Assembly: GCA_028284775.1 (NCBI GenBank)
Contig: JANQRB010000016.1
Location: 26,204 to 90,203 of the forward strand
Length of the DNA stretch: 64,000 nucleotides
From: Candidatus Kapaibacterium sp.
GTDB lineage: Bacteria > Bacteroidota > Ignavibacteria > Kapaibacteriales > UBA7675
Direction: 5' to 3'
A model generated the notes under the pieces. It worked only from the letters and a program-made list of their open reading frames with translations, made no database searches and was not told the DNA's origin. This document shows, piece after piece, positions 8,357 through 18,094 of this stretch. The translations under genes and the position numbers were made by a program. Within the stretch, counting starts at the first letter, position 1. The number at the start of each line of letters is the position of its first letter.

Positions 8357-10807
8357 TCACTGTCTGCTTCGGCCGTTCTCAGACCGTAGCCAGTCCATAA
8401 CTTTATGGCAGGCGAGCAGCAGCAGCAAGCCGATACCGCTGGACGTAACAATCACAGCCCACGCCTGCCAGCCGACATAGCCCAGTTCGAAAAATGTTCT
8501 GATCCAGTTGAGGGGCGCCAGATCGAGTTCGGTACTGACGAGTATAATGTACAGGCCTAGAAAGATCCCAGCCGACAGCAGGAACGGTCGCGCCTTCGCT
8601 TCATTCTCCGGCAGAACCACATAGAGATAGTTGGCGATAGACACGATAAGCAAAACCGTCAGAAATATCATGGCCCGCGATTCAGCCTCAAAGTCAGTCC
8701 ATTGTCCCGCGATGTAAAGGGCCAGATAACCGGCCGCCAGCAAGGCGACTAGCGAGGCGCCCAGGAATCCGAAGAGCTCGTGGAAGAATCCTCCGGCCGA
8801 TCGCTTGCGACGGTCAAAGGCTGTAATGCAATAGACGGGCAAGGTTACGGCGATGACACTCAGCAGCGAGGAACGACGGGGCGTAAGTGGAAACTCGGCT
8901 GCAAACAGAACAGTAAACAGGCCCAGAAAGAGGACCAGCAAATTCTTTGTTAAATAGAGCTTGGCGATCGACAGGACGGCGCTGATGATGTGGCGTCCTT
9001 CGTCAAAGACAGCAGGCAAAAGTGAAAACTTGTTTTTTCGCAGAACGATATCGGCGATTTCCCGGGTGATGCTGCTGCCTTCTTCCATCGCAATACCCAG
9101 GTCGGCCTGTTTCATTGCGGGTACATCATTAACGCCGTCGCCGATCATTGCAACCCTGGAACGGCCGCCCAGGGACCGGACGATATCCAGCTTGTTCCGG
9201 GGGCTTAAACGCACGAAGACATTTTTGCGCTGCGCGGCCGCTGCCAGTTCCGCCCCCGAAAGACGGTCGAGCTCCTCACCGCTGCCGATCTCGGCGGGAT
9301 CCGGCCGCCAGCCGGCCTGCTGCAGAGTGTTGAGCACGACATCCCGTGAATCGCCGGAGAGTACTTTCAGCTTGATTTCCTGCACCTGAAACAGATCTAA
9401 AGCTTGTCCCACTTCTTCGCGAAGAGGATCTGACAAGACTACGATCGCCAGCGCTTCAAACGAGGACGGGGCAGCCTGGGATTCTATCGCAGCAATGCTC
9501 CGAGAGCCTTCAAAAGCCGCGAACAACAGGCTACGCTGGCCGACGACATTGTGTTCATGCCGTTTCTGCTCGATGCTGGCGCGCATAGACGCTGACAGGC
9601 TTGTACTGAGGATATCGAGAGCTCCCAGGATAAATCCGGATTCCTGCGCTCCGATACTGAGGCGCATGGCGCTGTATTTGCGCTCGGAGCTGAAGGGCAT
9701 CTCCTCGATCACGGTTGCGCTGCCGCTCTGCCGTTCACCGCGCAGGGCATCTATCGAGGCGTTGCGATCGGAACTGGCGTTCGCGAATGCCCGGATTTGC
9801 GATTCAAGCTCGGCGGAAGTACCTGACGGGCTTAAAGGAATAATTTCGCGCAGCGCAATCCTGTTTTGCGTCAGAGTGCCCGTCTTATCCAGACAGACCG
9901 TGTCGATGGTACTGAATGATTCAATCGCATTGAGTTTCTGAACTATCGCCCCCAGCTTACCAACGCGATGAACGCCGACCGCGAAGCTAATCGTCGAAAA
10001 GAGGACCAGACTTTCCGGCACCAGGGAAAAAACGATCGTCGCGACAAAACGCACAAAATCGATGTCGACCAGGGACAGGCCCGACTGAAGCCGCAGGCTG
10101 ATTTCGACAATCGCCACCGCTATCGCAACAGCAAAGGAAGCCTCGAAAATGCGATTGATGTTTTTCTGCAACGGCGTCGTCACAAACTTATACTTTTGCG
10201 CCTGAGCCGTCACACTGGCGGCATAGGACTGTCCACCGATCGCTTCTGCGGTGTAGTAACCTGTACCGGCTACACAAAAACTGCCGGAATACAGATAGTC
10301 CGCTTGACGTTTCAATACGGGCAATGACTCGCCGGTTAGCAAGGATTCATCGATTTCGAGATTCATGGCGCTGAAGACGGGACCGTCGACTACTACGTAG
10401 TCACCGCGTTCAATACGCAGCGTATCGCCTTCGACGATTTCCGACGGATCAATGCGCTGTTCGCATCCATTCCGTATGACGGTCACACTGTGGTTAAGCT
10501 GCAGGCGCGCCCTTTCCAACAGCCTGCGTGCGCGAAATTCCTGCACAAGGGCAATCAAAGTGTTTAATATCACGACACTGAAAATCCCGATGCTATCGAG
10601 CAGCAGACGCTTATCGGCAACACTGATGTAGACGACGACCAAAGCGCCGATCAAAAAGAGGTTGATGATGTTAAAAACAGAGAAAATGTTCTCGATCAGG
10701 ATTTCGGCGGTCGGCTTGCCGTGGCGCTGCGCATTCTGATTAAACCGGCCGTCAGCCTGGCGTTGCCGTACTTCATCGTCGCGTAATCCCGCAAGAGGAT
10801 TGTTCAT
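8357..10807 (-). CDS. CtpE-like cation-translocating P-type ATPase
   Basis: An 816-residue P-type ATPase. Start ATG at 10807 (MNNPLAGL); a TTG lies upstream in frame at 10831. Visible motifs are LTGES in the actuator domain, DKTGTLT with the phosphorylated Asp at 307, and GDGVND before the M5 helix. The beginning (LAGLRDDEVRQR, ADGRFNQN) and the overall plan match the CtpE group (mycobacterial CtpE has been linked to calcium). The M4 ion-binding motif is VPESL (263-267) where P2-type pumps have PEGL, so the ion cannot be assigned safely. About 8-10 membrane segments. Regulated features are not visible. It converges on the SpeE-like gene and diverges from the small membrane protein at 10928. 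Confidence 0.9.
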   Translation of the reverse strand: MNNPLAGLRDDEVRQRQADGRFNQNAQRHGKPTAEILIENIFSVFNIINLFLIGALVVVYISVADKRLLLDSIGIFSVVILNTLIALVQEFRARRLLERARLQLNHSVTVIRNGCEQRIDPSEIVEGDTLRIERGDYVVVDGPVFSAMNLEIDESLLTGESLPVLKRQADYLYSGSFCVAGTGYYTAEAIGGQSYAASVTAQAQKYKFVTTPLQKNINRIFEASFAVAIAVAIVEISLRLQSGLSLVDIDFVRFVATIVFSLVPESLVLFSTISFAVGVHRVGKLGAIVQKLNAIESFSTIDTVCLDKTGTLTQNRIALREIIPLSPSGTSAELESQIRAFANASSDRNASIDALRGERQSGSATVIEEMPFSSERKYSAMRLSIGAQESGFILGALDILSTSLSASMRASIEQKRHEHNVVGQRSLLFAAFEGSRSIAAIESQAAPSSFEALAIVVLSDPLREEVGQALDLFQVQEIKLKVLSGDSRDVVLNTLQQAGWRPDPAEIGSGEELDRLSGAELAAAAQRKNVFVRLSPRNKLDIVRSLGGRSRVAMIGDGVNDVPAMKQADLGIAMEEGSSITREIADIVLRKNKFSLLPAVFDEGRHIISAVLSIAKLYLTKNLLVLFLGLFTVLFAAEFPLTPRRSSLLSVIAVTLPVYCITAFDRRKRSAGGFFHELFGFLGASLVALLAAGYLALYIAGQWTDFEAESRAMIFLTVLLIVSIANYLYVVLPENEAKARPFLLSAGIFLGLYIILVSTELDLAPLNWIRTFFELGYVGWQAWAVIVTSSGIGLLLLLACHKVMDWLRSENGRSRQ

Positions 10808-10927
10808 TGCACAGCCGGTCGGTGTATCCAATAGTGGTCACTCGCTTGAAAAACGAAATTAAGCTATTCAATGCTTGCGGGCGATTAAAATTTTGTAATA
10901 CTTCCTTAACGGCTGTCTAAAATCAGG

Positions 10928-11560
10928 ATGCTAGTTTTCGTAAACACTCTCGGAAACAAAGCGGAATACGCTGTGACGACTCTATTGAATGTCTTTGCAA
11001 TTGTGTTTGCACTGATCCTTGCCTACCGAATTCTGCGCTACCTGACAACACCTCTTTTTATCCGGATCGGCTGGTATCAGTACTTTGCGCCGATGTTCTT
11101 CATCCTGCGACTGCCCGGCAACCTGATCGAAATCCATTTGGGCACATCCTATGATTTTTTCAGGCGGCAGGCATGGGGGCCAAAGTCGCATATTGCCTCG
11201 ATGGCGGAAGGTATGATCAAATTATGCGACGCCATCGAAAGGGGCGCGATCCATAAGGACACGACCATAAAGGCCTGTTTGTACTTTTTCGACGATAAAC
11301 ATTTGCAACAGTTCGGCTTTACGACGCGAAGGTTAAATTTTTTCGAGCTGTTCTTGTTTGGCCTGAATTTTCTTGAGTTGACTCTGTTGCAAAGTATCGC
11401 CAAAAAGAAGTTTTGCCGCCCCAAATTCAGGAATGTCAGAATCGCCTTCTGTCGCGCAGGAGACCTGGCACAGCGAAAAGCGCTCTTTACAGGCTATTAT
11501 CGCAGGGTACAAAGCGCGACGCGGTCTGAAGCGACCCGGGCCGATATGATTGCCGTCTGA
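10928..11560 (+). CDS. hypothetical protein with N-terminal membrane helix
   Basis: A 210-codon frame from ATG 10928. A strong hydrophobic segment (about residues 15-35, LLNVFAIVFALILAYRIL) is followed by weaker hydrophobic stretches and a basic C-terminus (AKKKFCRPKFR). It is not recognised as a family. It starts 120 bp from the divergent ATPase gene and ends 140 bp before the PorV-like gene. The first ~80 residues look protein-like (RYLTTPLFIRIGWYQYF); the C-terminal third is less convincing, so the true end could be affected by an indel. No ribosome binding site is obvious. Confidence 0.5.
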   Translation: MLVFVNTLGNKAEYAVTTLLNVFAIVFALILAYRILRYLTTPLFIRIGWYQYFAPMFFILRLPGNLIEIHLGTSYDFFRRQAWGPKSHIASMAEGMIKLCDAIERGAIHKDTTIKACLYFFDDKHLQQFGFTTRRLNFFELFLFGLNFLELTLLQSIAKKKFCRPKFRNVRIAFCRAGDLAQRKALFTGYYRRVQSATRSEATRADMIAV

Positions 11561-11700
11561 ACGCGCCACGCGCATCCGCCGCTGGTCTGCGACCTGAGAC
11601 TCTTTTCTAACTGCTGCTGTCTTTGCAGCCATACTGTGTTCTGCGGATTTGTAACTGCGCCGCCGAATGTAATGCCAACGAGCGCTGACGACAGGCGATC

Positions 11701-12966
11701 ATGAGATTTCATCAAGCCTTGAGTATTCTGCTGTTAATTGCCTGGACGCCGGACGGACTTTTGGCACAGACCAGCGTACGCTGGTGGCCGATAGCGGCTA
11801 TCGCGACGGAGCCGCTTTCGCCTGAATTCGCGGGCATGGGCGGCGTTGGCGTTGCATTGCCCGGCAACGACCCCTATGCGGCTGCCGTCAATCCGGCCCA
11901 TGTCGGGCGCGCCGCACTCGACAACAAAGTGGCAGCGTACATGCGGCCGACTGAAACGGACGCTTTCTTTGAAATGAATCGCAGCCACTATGCTGCACAG
12001 CTGGGCTACAATCTGCGCGATCTCTACCGGGGCCTGCCACTGGCCGTCGGCCTCGGCTATCATCGCCACGTTATCGAGCGACCTGATGTACCCTATGTCG
12101 ACGATCAGGGCGTCAGACGCAGCGTCGATCTCTTCGATCGCGTTTCCGCCCTTAGCTTCGGACTCGGCTTCGACTATTACGTCCGCCTGGCCATCGGCCT
12201 TTCGCTGAAGTCGCTGGACAACAACTTCGGCTTTTTCTTGCCCGCCGGCGGCAGCGGAATCACATCGTCGTCGGCGCTGGACTACGGCGTCCTGCTGGAA
12301 ATACCCATGCTGTCCATTCTTCAGAATGCCGCTGGTGTTTCATTGCATTTCGGCGACTTCCTGCAGCCGCGTCTTGATCTGGGGCTTGGTTACTCGCTGG
12401 CCAATATCGGCGACGATCTGGTCTATAACGACGGCGCGATTAACGAAAAGCTCCTACGCATGGCACGGCTGGGCTACAGTATCACTGCCGCTATCGACGG
12501 CCGCTTTGACACCATGGATTGGCGTTTGGCCTCCTATACCTGGACGGTGGACGCACAGGATAATCTTGTGCGTTTTAATCCGGAGACGCGAACCGACGAG
12601 CTGGAAAACGCCCTGGAGGATGTTAAGTTTTTCCGACATCTCATTTTGGGCGACAAAAGCTTTACGATTGAGCAGCGACGCGGCTGGCGAATTGAACTTG
12701 CTGAAGTCTTCGCGTACCAGGAAGGCAACTGGAACTATCCGATAGGCAACAACCTGATCATTACGGAAGTGTCTCATGGCCGGAGCTGGCGACTGCGGGG
12801 AATATTCAAACTGGCAGCGCTTCTGACCTCAAGTCCGGCCCTGCGCTTTTGCGCCCGACACCTGGACCTGCGCTACAGCAAATCCAAAGCGGGGGCCGGA
12901 TATCAGCAATCTCAGGAGTGGACCTACGAATCGCTGCTCTTCACTTTCTCGGCCTTTCGGCCGTAG
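11701..12966 (+). CDS. PorV/PorQ-like outer-membrane beta-barrel
   Basis: A 421-residue protein with signal peptide (MRFHQALSILLLIAW, ending GLLAQ). The mature N-terminus has the pattern typical of PorV/PorQ and UPF0164 barrels: SPEFAGMGGVGVALPGN followed by AAAVNPAHVG. The remainder alternates short amphipathic strands (LGLGYSLANIG, RLGYSITAAIDG) and ends in a beta-strand closing with Phe-rich FTFSAFRP, as outer membrane proteins do. PorV is the shuttle/attachment component of T9SS; many paralogues exist in T9SS organisms and have no known role, so this may be a paralogue and not the secretion component itself. No other T9SS core gene is adjacent. Confidence 0.65.
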   Translation: MRFHQALSILLLIAWTPDGLLAQTSVRWWPIAAIATEPLSPEFAGMGGVGVALPGNDPYAAAVNPAHVGRAALDNKVAAYMRPTETDAFFEMNRSHYAAQLGYNLRDLYRGLPLAVGLGYHRHVIERPDVPYVDDQGVRRSVDLFDRVSALSFGLGFDYYVRLAIGLSLKSLDNNFGFFLPAGGSGITSSSALDYGVLLEIPMLSILQNAAGVSLHFGDFLQPRLDLGLGYSLANIGDDLVYNDGAINEKLLRMARLGYSITAAIDGRFDTMDWRLASYTWTVDAQDNLVRFNPETRTDELENALEDVKFFRHLILGDKSFTIEQRRGWRIELAEVFAYQEGNWNYPIGNNLIITEVSHGRSWRLRGIFKLAALLTSSPALRFCARHLDLRYSKSKAGAGYQQSQEWTYESLLFTFSAFRP

Positions 12967-13085
12967 AATTTTTCAACGCGTTGGAATTGCGGGATTACCC
13001 GTTGTATATTGTCCCGGCATATTATGTTCTTCAATTGGTACACGCAAAATAGAAAGGCCCAAAATGCCGGAGGTACAGCAAGGGA

Positions 13086-13952
13086 ATGGCTGTTGAAATT
13101 GCCACGGAAGCAGATAACAAAGCGCTTGAAGCTTGTCGAGGAATCCTTCAAAATCGAATCGAATCGGGGGAGATAAGCTTACCCGTACTTCCTGAAGTTG
13201 CCGGCCGCGTCGTAGAGCTGACCAATCAGGCCGATGCTGATATAGGCGAGTTGTCAACACTCATACACCAGGATCAAGCCCTTGCCGGTCATGTGCTGCG
13301 TATCGCCAATTCTGCCCTCTACGGCAGCTCCGTTACGATCGTCTCGCTACAGCAGGCCGTGACGCGCCTCGGAACCAGATTGTTGGGTGAAATCGCAATC
13401 GCCGTCTCCCTGCAGAGCGATGTCTTCGCCGTTACCGCCTATCACGATATCGTACGTGACTTATGGCGTCACTCGCTGGCTTCCGGCGTCTACGGCAAGG
13501 AAGTGGCGCGTGTCCGGCGCAGCAATGTGGAAGGACAGTTTCTCTGCGGTCTGCTTCACGGTGTCGGCAAACCGGTCGTCTTACAGCTCATCGTCGAAGC
13601 GATCGATTCGTGCAATTTTAATCTGACGCGCGATCAAATAATTAGCCTGATGGATGAGTTGCACTCATCCATCGGCGAAAAACTGTGTCTTGAATGGAAC
13701 CTGCCGGAAATGGTGCGAATCACCTGCGTGTATTATCGCGATTACAGCAATGCGCCCGACTACGGCGAACAGGTTGCCATGACATATCTCTCAGACCGCC
13801 TAGCCATGTGGTTGATAGATCCCAAACTTAGCGAAGAAGCGTTGCAAAACGACCCCGTCTTCGCTGCGCTCAATTTGTATCCCGACGAGGTGGAATCCTT
13901 ATTGAGCAAACGCGACGAGGTCGTCGAGACGGTTTCAGCCCTGGCTATATGA
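13086..13952 (+). CDS. HDOD domain signalling protein
   Basis: A 288-residue protein that is mostly one HDOD domain (residues ~20-230). Characteristic segments are LPVLPEVAGRVVELT, LIHQDQALAGHVLRIANSALYG and LQQAVTRLGTRLL, with a degenerate HD region LLHGVGKP. HDOD proteins lack the full metal-binding HD set and act as signalling or scaffold proteins. No receiver, GGDEF or EAL domain is attached. The gene stop overlaps the sthA start by 4 bp (ATGA at 13949-13952), so the two are translationally coupled. A direct link between HDOD and pyridine nucleotide balance is not established. Confidence 0.88.
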   Translation: MAVEIATEADNKALEACRGILQNRIESGEISLPVLPEVAGRVVELTNQADADIGELSTLIHQDQALAGHVLRIANSALYGSSVTIVSLQQAVTRLGTRLLGEIAIAVSLQSDVFAVTAYHDIVRDLWRHSLASGVYGKEVARVRRSNVEGQFLCGLLHGVGKPVVLQLIVEAIDSCNFNLTRDQIISLMDELHSSIGEKLCLEWNLPEMVRITCVYYRDYSNAPDYGEQVAMTYLSDRLAMWLIDPKLSEEALQNDPVFAALNLYPDEVESLLSKRDEVVETVSALAI

Positions 13953-15355
13953 CAAAATCTCATTCGTATGATGTTCTGGTAATCGGCAGTGGCCCCGGCG
14001 GACAAAAAGCCGCCGTCCAGGCCGCCAAAGCCGGTAAGCGCGTTGCGATTGTCGAACGCGAACGATTCGTGGGGGGTGCCTGCGTTTACCAGGGTACGAT
14101 CCCCAGCAAAACACTCCGCGAGGCCGCGCTCACGATTGCCCAACTCAAGCGCAGCGCCAACATTTTCGACAGTACTCTCCGGGAAGACCTGGAAGTCGCC
14201 AGCCTGATGGACCGCCTTTCGCAGGTGCTTGAGGCGCATAAGGTATTCATAAGTAACCACTTGCGGGACAACAACATACCGCACATTCACGGTCGGGCTC
14301 GCTTTGTTACGCCGCACGAACTGGAGGTGACAACTGTCGGGGGCGGGCGGGAGCGCTACAGCGCCGCGACGATAGTGATCGCCACCGGATCGCGCCCACG
14401 CAAGCCGCCGGAGATTCCGGTGGACCATGAACACATTCTCGATAGCGATTCCATTCTGAGCATGATTTATCTGCCGCGATCGCTGACGGTGCTTGGTGGC
14501 GGCGTCATTGCGGCGGAGTATGCCTCGATATTCGCGTTGCTGGGCGTCGATGTAACGATGATCGATCGCGCCCCGCGCCCCCTGACCTTTATGGACCCCG
14601 AATTGACCGATCAGTTTGTCGCGAGCTTCACCGGATACGGCGGCACCTTCCTCGGCCAGAAGCAAGTTGCCGCAGTACGTTGGGACGGCGTGTCCCAGGT
14701 CGTCTGTGAACTGGAAACGGGCGAGATCATCAACAGCGACAAGATGCTCGTTGCGCTCGGTCGGCTGGCCAATGTCGAAGGTCTCAACCTGGAGGCCGCC
14801 AGTGTCGCGCAGGGCAAGCGCGGTCATGTAATCGTCGACAAAGAGTATCGAAGCAGCGTGGCGCATATTTACGCCGTGGGCGATGTCATCGGTCCGCCAT
14901 CTCTGGCATCCTGTTCGATGGAGCAGGGGCGCCGGGCGATGTGCGCCGCCTTCGACATCGACCCCGGCCATCCCTTCGAACTGGTGCCGATCGGCATCTA
15001 TGCCGTCCCCGAGCTGGCCAGCGTCGGCCTGGATGAACATCAGGCCCGTGAACGCTACGGCGAGATTGTCGTTGGACGCGCGCGCTTCAACGAGGTCGCG
15101 CGGGGTCAGATCGCCGGCATCCAGGACGGGCTGCTCAAACTGGTTGCCAAAGCCGGGGATCAGAAGCTCCTGGGCGTGCAGATCATCGGCGAGGGCGCCA
15201 CCGACCTGATTCATGTCGGTGAACTGGCATTGGTCAATGACAATGACGTCAATGTTTTCCTGGAAAACATACTGAACTTTCCGACTCTGGGCGAAGCATA
15301 CCGGATAGCGGCGCTCAACCTGCTCAACAAGCTGCGCGAATCACCAGAAGGCTAG
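13949..15355 (+). CDS. sthA: soluble pyridine nucleotide transhydrogenase (Si-specific)
   Basis: A 468-residue flavoprotein of the pyridine nucleotide-disulphide oxidoreductase family. The FAD-binding GSGPGGQKAA is at residues 12-21. The active-site region reads GGACVYQGTIPSKTL: the second Cys of the dihydrolipoamide dehydrogenase pair is replaced by Thr, exactly as in SthA, so disulphide chemistry is not possible and transhydrogenation between NAD(H) and NADP(H) is the expected reaction. A second nucleotide-binding GGGVIAAEYA and the AVGDVIGPPSLA motif follow, then the dimerisation domain with NFPTLGEAYR. It overlaps the HDOD gene by 4 bp. Being a relative of E3 it should not be read as the E3 of the adjacent E1. 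Confidence 0.92.
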   Translation: MTKSHSYDVLVIGSGPGGQKAAVQAAKAGKRVAIVERERFVGGACVYQGTIPSKTLREAALTIAQLKRSANIFDSTLREDLEVASLMDRLSQVLEAHKVFISNHLRDNNIPHIHGRARFVTPHELEVTTVGGGRERYSAATIVIATGSRPRKPPEIPVDHEHILDSDSILSMIYLPRSLTVLGGGVIAAEYASIFALLGVDVTMIDRAPRPLTFMDPELTDQFVASFTGYGGTFLGQKQVAAVRWDGVSQVVCELETGEIINSDKMLVALGRLANVEGLNLEAASVAQGKRGHVIVDKEYRSSVAHIYAVGDVIGPPSLASCSMEQGRRAMCAAFDIDPGHPFELVPIGIYAVPELASVGLDEHQARERYGEIVVGRARFNEVARGQIAGIQDGLLKLVAKAGDQKLLGVQIIGEGATDLIHVGELALVNDNDVNVFLENILNFPTLGEAYRIAALNLLNKLRESPEG

Positions 15356-15649
15356 GCTAAAGCTGCGAAATTCGCAATTATTCGACGATTTTGACCTAAA
15401 GCGGCTTTCACGTATATTCCAGGGTCATCAGCAATAAAGTTGGAAGAAGATCGTCAGCTCGCTCGGTTTGGGATGTCGGCGCCAGACCGTCAATTCCGCG
15501 AAGCGACCGAATTTTTGCTGCGTTTGACGCTATCAAATTGCTCGGGTGACCGAATGCACCACGGGGTAGATTGACATAAGCGCAGAGCCAATGAGCAGCC
15601 GGCAAACGCCATACTGAAATCATACGTTCAATCAACTGCTACGGTGGAT

Positions 15650-18067
15650 ATGCCTATGCCAGTCCTTTCCATCAAAGAAAAAGATCTCAGCATAACGGTG
15701 AGCAGCGAAGAAATTTTGCGCGATTATCGCATAGCCTATCATAGTCGCGAGGCAAGCCTGCTCGGACGAAGGGAAGTATTGACGGGCAAAGCCAAGTTCG
15801 GCATCTTCGGCGACGGCAAAGAAGTGGCGCAGCTTGCGATGGCCAAAGCTTTCCGCAAAGGCGATTTTCGATCGGGCTATTACCGCGATCAGACCTTTAT
15901 GTTTGCCATGGGGATCTCCAACGTCCAGGAGTTTTATGCACAGCTCTACGCCCAGACGGACAGCGAAAAAGAGCCTTCGTCTGCCGGCCGGCAGATGAAT
16001 TCGCATTTTGCAACGCGTAGCCTCTACGAAGACGGCTCCTGGAAAAATCTGATGGAAATGTATAATTCGTCGGCAGATGTTTCGCCCACCGCATCCCAGA
16101 TGCCGCGCATGGTGGGATTGGCCTATGCATCGCGACTGTACCGGGAGCTTGAAGACCTCAACCAGTTTTCGCAGTTTTCGAACAATGGCAATGAAATCTG
16201 CTTCGGCACCATCGGCAACGCCTCCTGCGCGGAGGGAATGTTCTGGGAATCGATCAATGCCGTTGGCGTGCTGCGAGCGCCGCTGCTGCTCTCTATCTGG
16301 GATGACGAATACGGCATATCGGTGCCGAACGAGTTCCAGATTACCAAGCAGGACCTCTCCGAGCTGCTGAAAGGCTTTAAGCGCAAACGGGGCTCCAAGA
16401 GCGGCTATGACCTGTATACGGTCAAAGGTTGGGACTATCCCGCACTGGTGGAAACCTATATCAAGGCGGCAGCGCGCGTGCGACGCGAGCATGTCCCGGC
16501 AATCGTCCATGTTACCGAGTTGACGCAGCCGCAAGGGCATTCCACCTCTGGCAGTCATGAGCGCTATAAGAGCAAAGATCGCCTGCAGTGGGAGCGCGAA
16601 CACGACTGTCTGCATCAGTTTCGCCGCTGGCTGCTGGAACAGGGCATTGCTTCCGAAGAGGATCTGCAGAAAATCGAATCGCACGAAAAGCAGCAGGTCC
16701 GGTCCTTTAAGGATCAGGCCTGGAAAGAATATGCCGGACCGATCCGGGAAGAAGTAAGCAAGACGCTTAAGCTGCTCGATTCGCTGAGCGGCGCTTCCCG
16801 CAACAAGGACGAGCTTCAGAGTATCCGTCAGAGTCTGCAGGCCGTCCGCGAACCATTTCGCCGCGATATTGCCGCCCACCTGAATAAGGCTTTACTGGCC
16901 GTCTGGGACGAACCGAGCCCCGAACGCCGGCAGCTGGCGGCCTGGAAGGAAGAATTCAATCGGGACAACGACGAACGATTCGGCAGCCACCTCTATTCCG
17001 GCACGGCGCTGAACATCGCGGAGATCAAACCGCGATACAGCGAGAATCCCGAACGAATTACCGGGGCGGAAGTCATCAACCGCTGCTTCGACGCTGTTTT
17101 CGCTCGTGATCCGCGTGTCATCGCTTTCGGCGAAGATGTCGGCAAACTGGGCGACGTCGATCAGGGAATGGCCGGCATGCAGGCTAAATACGGCCTCCTG
17201 CGGGTCTCGGACACCGGCATCCGCGAATGCACCATTATTGGACAGGCGATCGGGATGGCCATGCGCGGCTTGCGACCGATTGCCGAGATTCAATACCTCG
17301 ACTATCTGCTCTACGCTCTGCAGATTATTTCAGACGATCTGGCGACGGTTCGCTGGCGGACGCGGGGCGGTCAGAAAGCGCCGGTAATCATTCGGACGCG
17401 CGGCCATCGCCTGGAAGGTGTCTGGCACTCAGGCTCGCCGATGGCGGGGCTGCTGAATCTCGTGAAGGGCGTCTACGTACTGGTGCCGCGCGATTATGTC
17501 CGTGCCGCCGGTTTCTACAACACCATGCTGCAAAGCGATGAAAATGCCATAATAATCGAAGTGCTCAATGGGCCGCGCAAAAAAGAGACGCTGCCGTCGA
17601 ATATTAACGAATTGACGGTACCTCTCGGCGTTCCGGAAGTATTGCGGCAGGGCAGCGACGTAACGGTCGTCACTTATGGCGCCTGCTGCCATCTGGCCTT
17701 GGAAGCGGCGGAGATGCTCGCACGCACGGGCATAGACGCGGAAGTGATCGACGTTCAGTCGCTCATCCCCTTCGATCGCGATGGACGGATTGTCGAATCC
17801 CTGCAAAAAACCAATCGCATTCTCTTTGTGGATGAAGATGTGCCCGGCGGCGCTACGGCCTACATGATGCAAAAAGTACTGGAAGAGCAGGAAGGCTATC
17901 GCTGGCTCGACTCCGCGCCCAAAACCCTCAGCGGTAAAGAGCATCGCCCGGCCTACGGTTCGGATGGCGGCCATTGGTCCAAACCGGGCAGCGAGTCGAT
18001 CGTTGAAGCCGTTTACGAAATGATGAACGAGGCGGATCCGCAGAAGTGGCCGATGTTTCTTCGTTAA
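15650..18067 (+). CDS. fused E1 alpha/beta 2-oxoacid dehydrogenase (branched-chain type)
   Basis: An ~805-residue thiamine pyrophosphate enzyme joining E1 alpha and E1 beta in one chain, a layout common in Bacteroidota and annotated as 2-oxoisovalerate dehydrogenase. The alpha half shows GRQMNSHF, a TPP-binding stretch GNASCAEGMFWE with PLLLSIWDDEYGIS, and STSGSHERYK. After a helical linker (~residues 320-440) the beta half begins near AEVINRCFD with FGEDVGKLGDVDQG and ends with VDEDVPGGATAYM and the PAYGSDGG loop. It would decarboxylate a 2-oxoacid and pass the acyl group to an E2 encoded elsewhere. Start is ambiguous: GTG 15644, ATG 15650 or ATG 15656. A strong hairpin follows 28 bp after the stop. 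Confidence 0.88.
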   Translation: MPMPVLSIKEKDLSITVSSEEILRDYRIAYHSREASLLGRREVLTGKAKFGIFGDGKEVAQLAMAKAFRKGDFRSGYYRDQTFMFAMGISNVQEFYAQLYAQTDSEKEPSSAGRQMNSHFATRSLYEDGSWKNLMEMYNSSADVSPTASQMPRMVGLAYASRLYRELEDLNQFSQFSNNGNEICFGTIGNASCAEGMFWESINAVGVLRAPLLLSIWDDEYGISVPNEFQITKQDLSELLKGFKRKRGSKSGYDLYTVKGWDYPALVETYIKAAARVRREHVPAIVHVTELTQPQGHSTSGSHERYKSKDRLQWEREHDCLHQFRRWLLEQGIASEEDLQKIESHEKQQVRSFKDQAWKEYAGPIREEVSKTLKLLDSLSGASRNKDELQSIRQSLQAVREPFRRDIAAHLNKALLAVWDEPSPERRQLAAWKEEFNRDNDERFGSHLYSGTALNIAEIKPRYSENPERITGAEVINRCFDAVFARDPRVIAFGEDVGKLGDVDQGMAGMQAKYGLLRVSDTGIRECTIIGQAIGMAMRGLRPIAEIQYLDYLLYALQIISDDLATVRWRTRGGQKAPVIIRTRGHRLEGVWHSGSPMAGLLNLVKGVYVLVPRDYVRAAGFYNTMLQSDENAIIIEVLNGPRKKETLPSNINELTVPLGVPEVLRQGSDVTVVTYGACCHLALEAAEMLARTGIDAEVIDVQSLIPFDRDGRIVESLQKTNRILFVDEDVPGGATAYMMQKVLEEQEGYRWLDSAPKTLSGKEHRPAYGSDGGHWSKPGSESIVEAVYEMMNEADPQKWPMFLR

Positions 18068-18094
18068 AGCCTTCAGCAGCAAATCGAGAGATTA

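Noticed and set aside
10928..11560. Reading the gene at 10928 as part of the P-type ATPase system
   Set aside because: It is divergent from the ATPase gene, and no known accessory subunit matches it.
13760..15214. 484-codon open frame on the minus strand
   Set aside because: Antisense to sthA and the end of the HDOD gene, both certain; no motif in the antisense product.
15632..16879. 415-codon open frame on the minus strand
   Set aside because: Antisense to the E1 alpha half; composition is that of a shadow frame.
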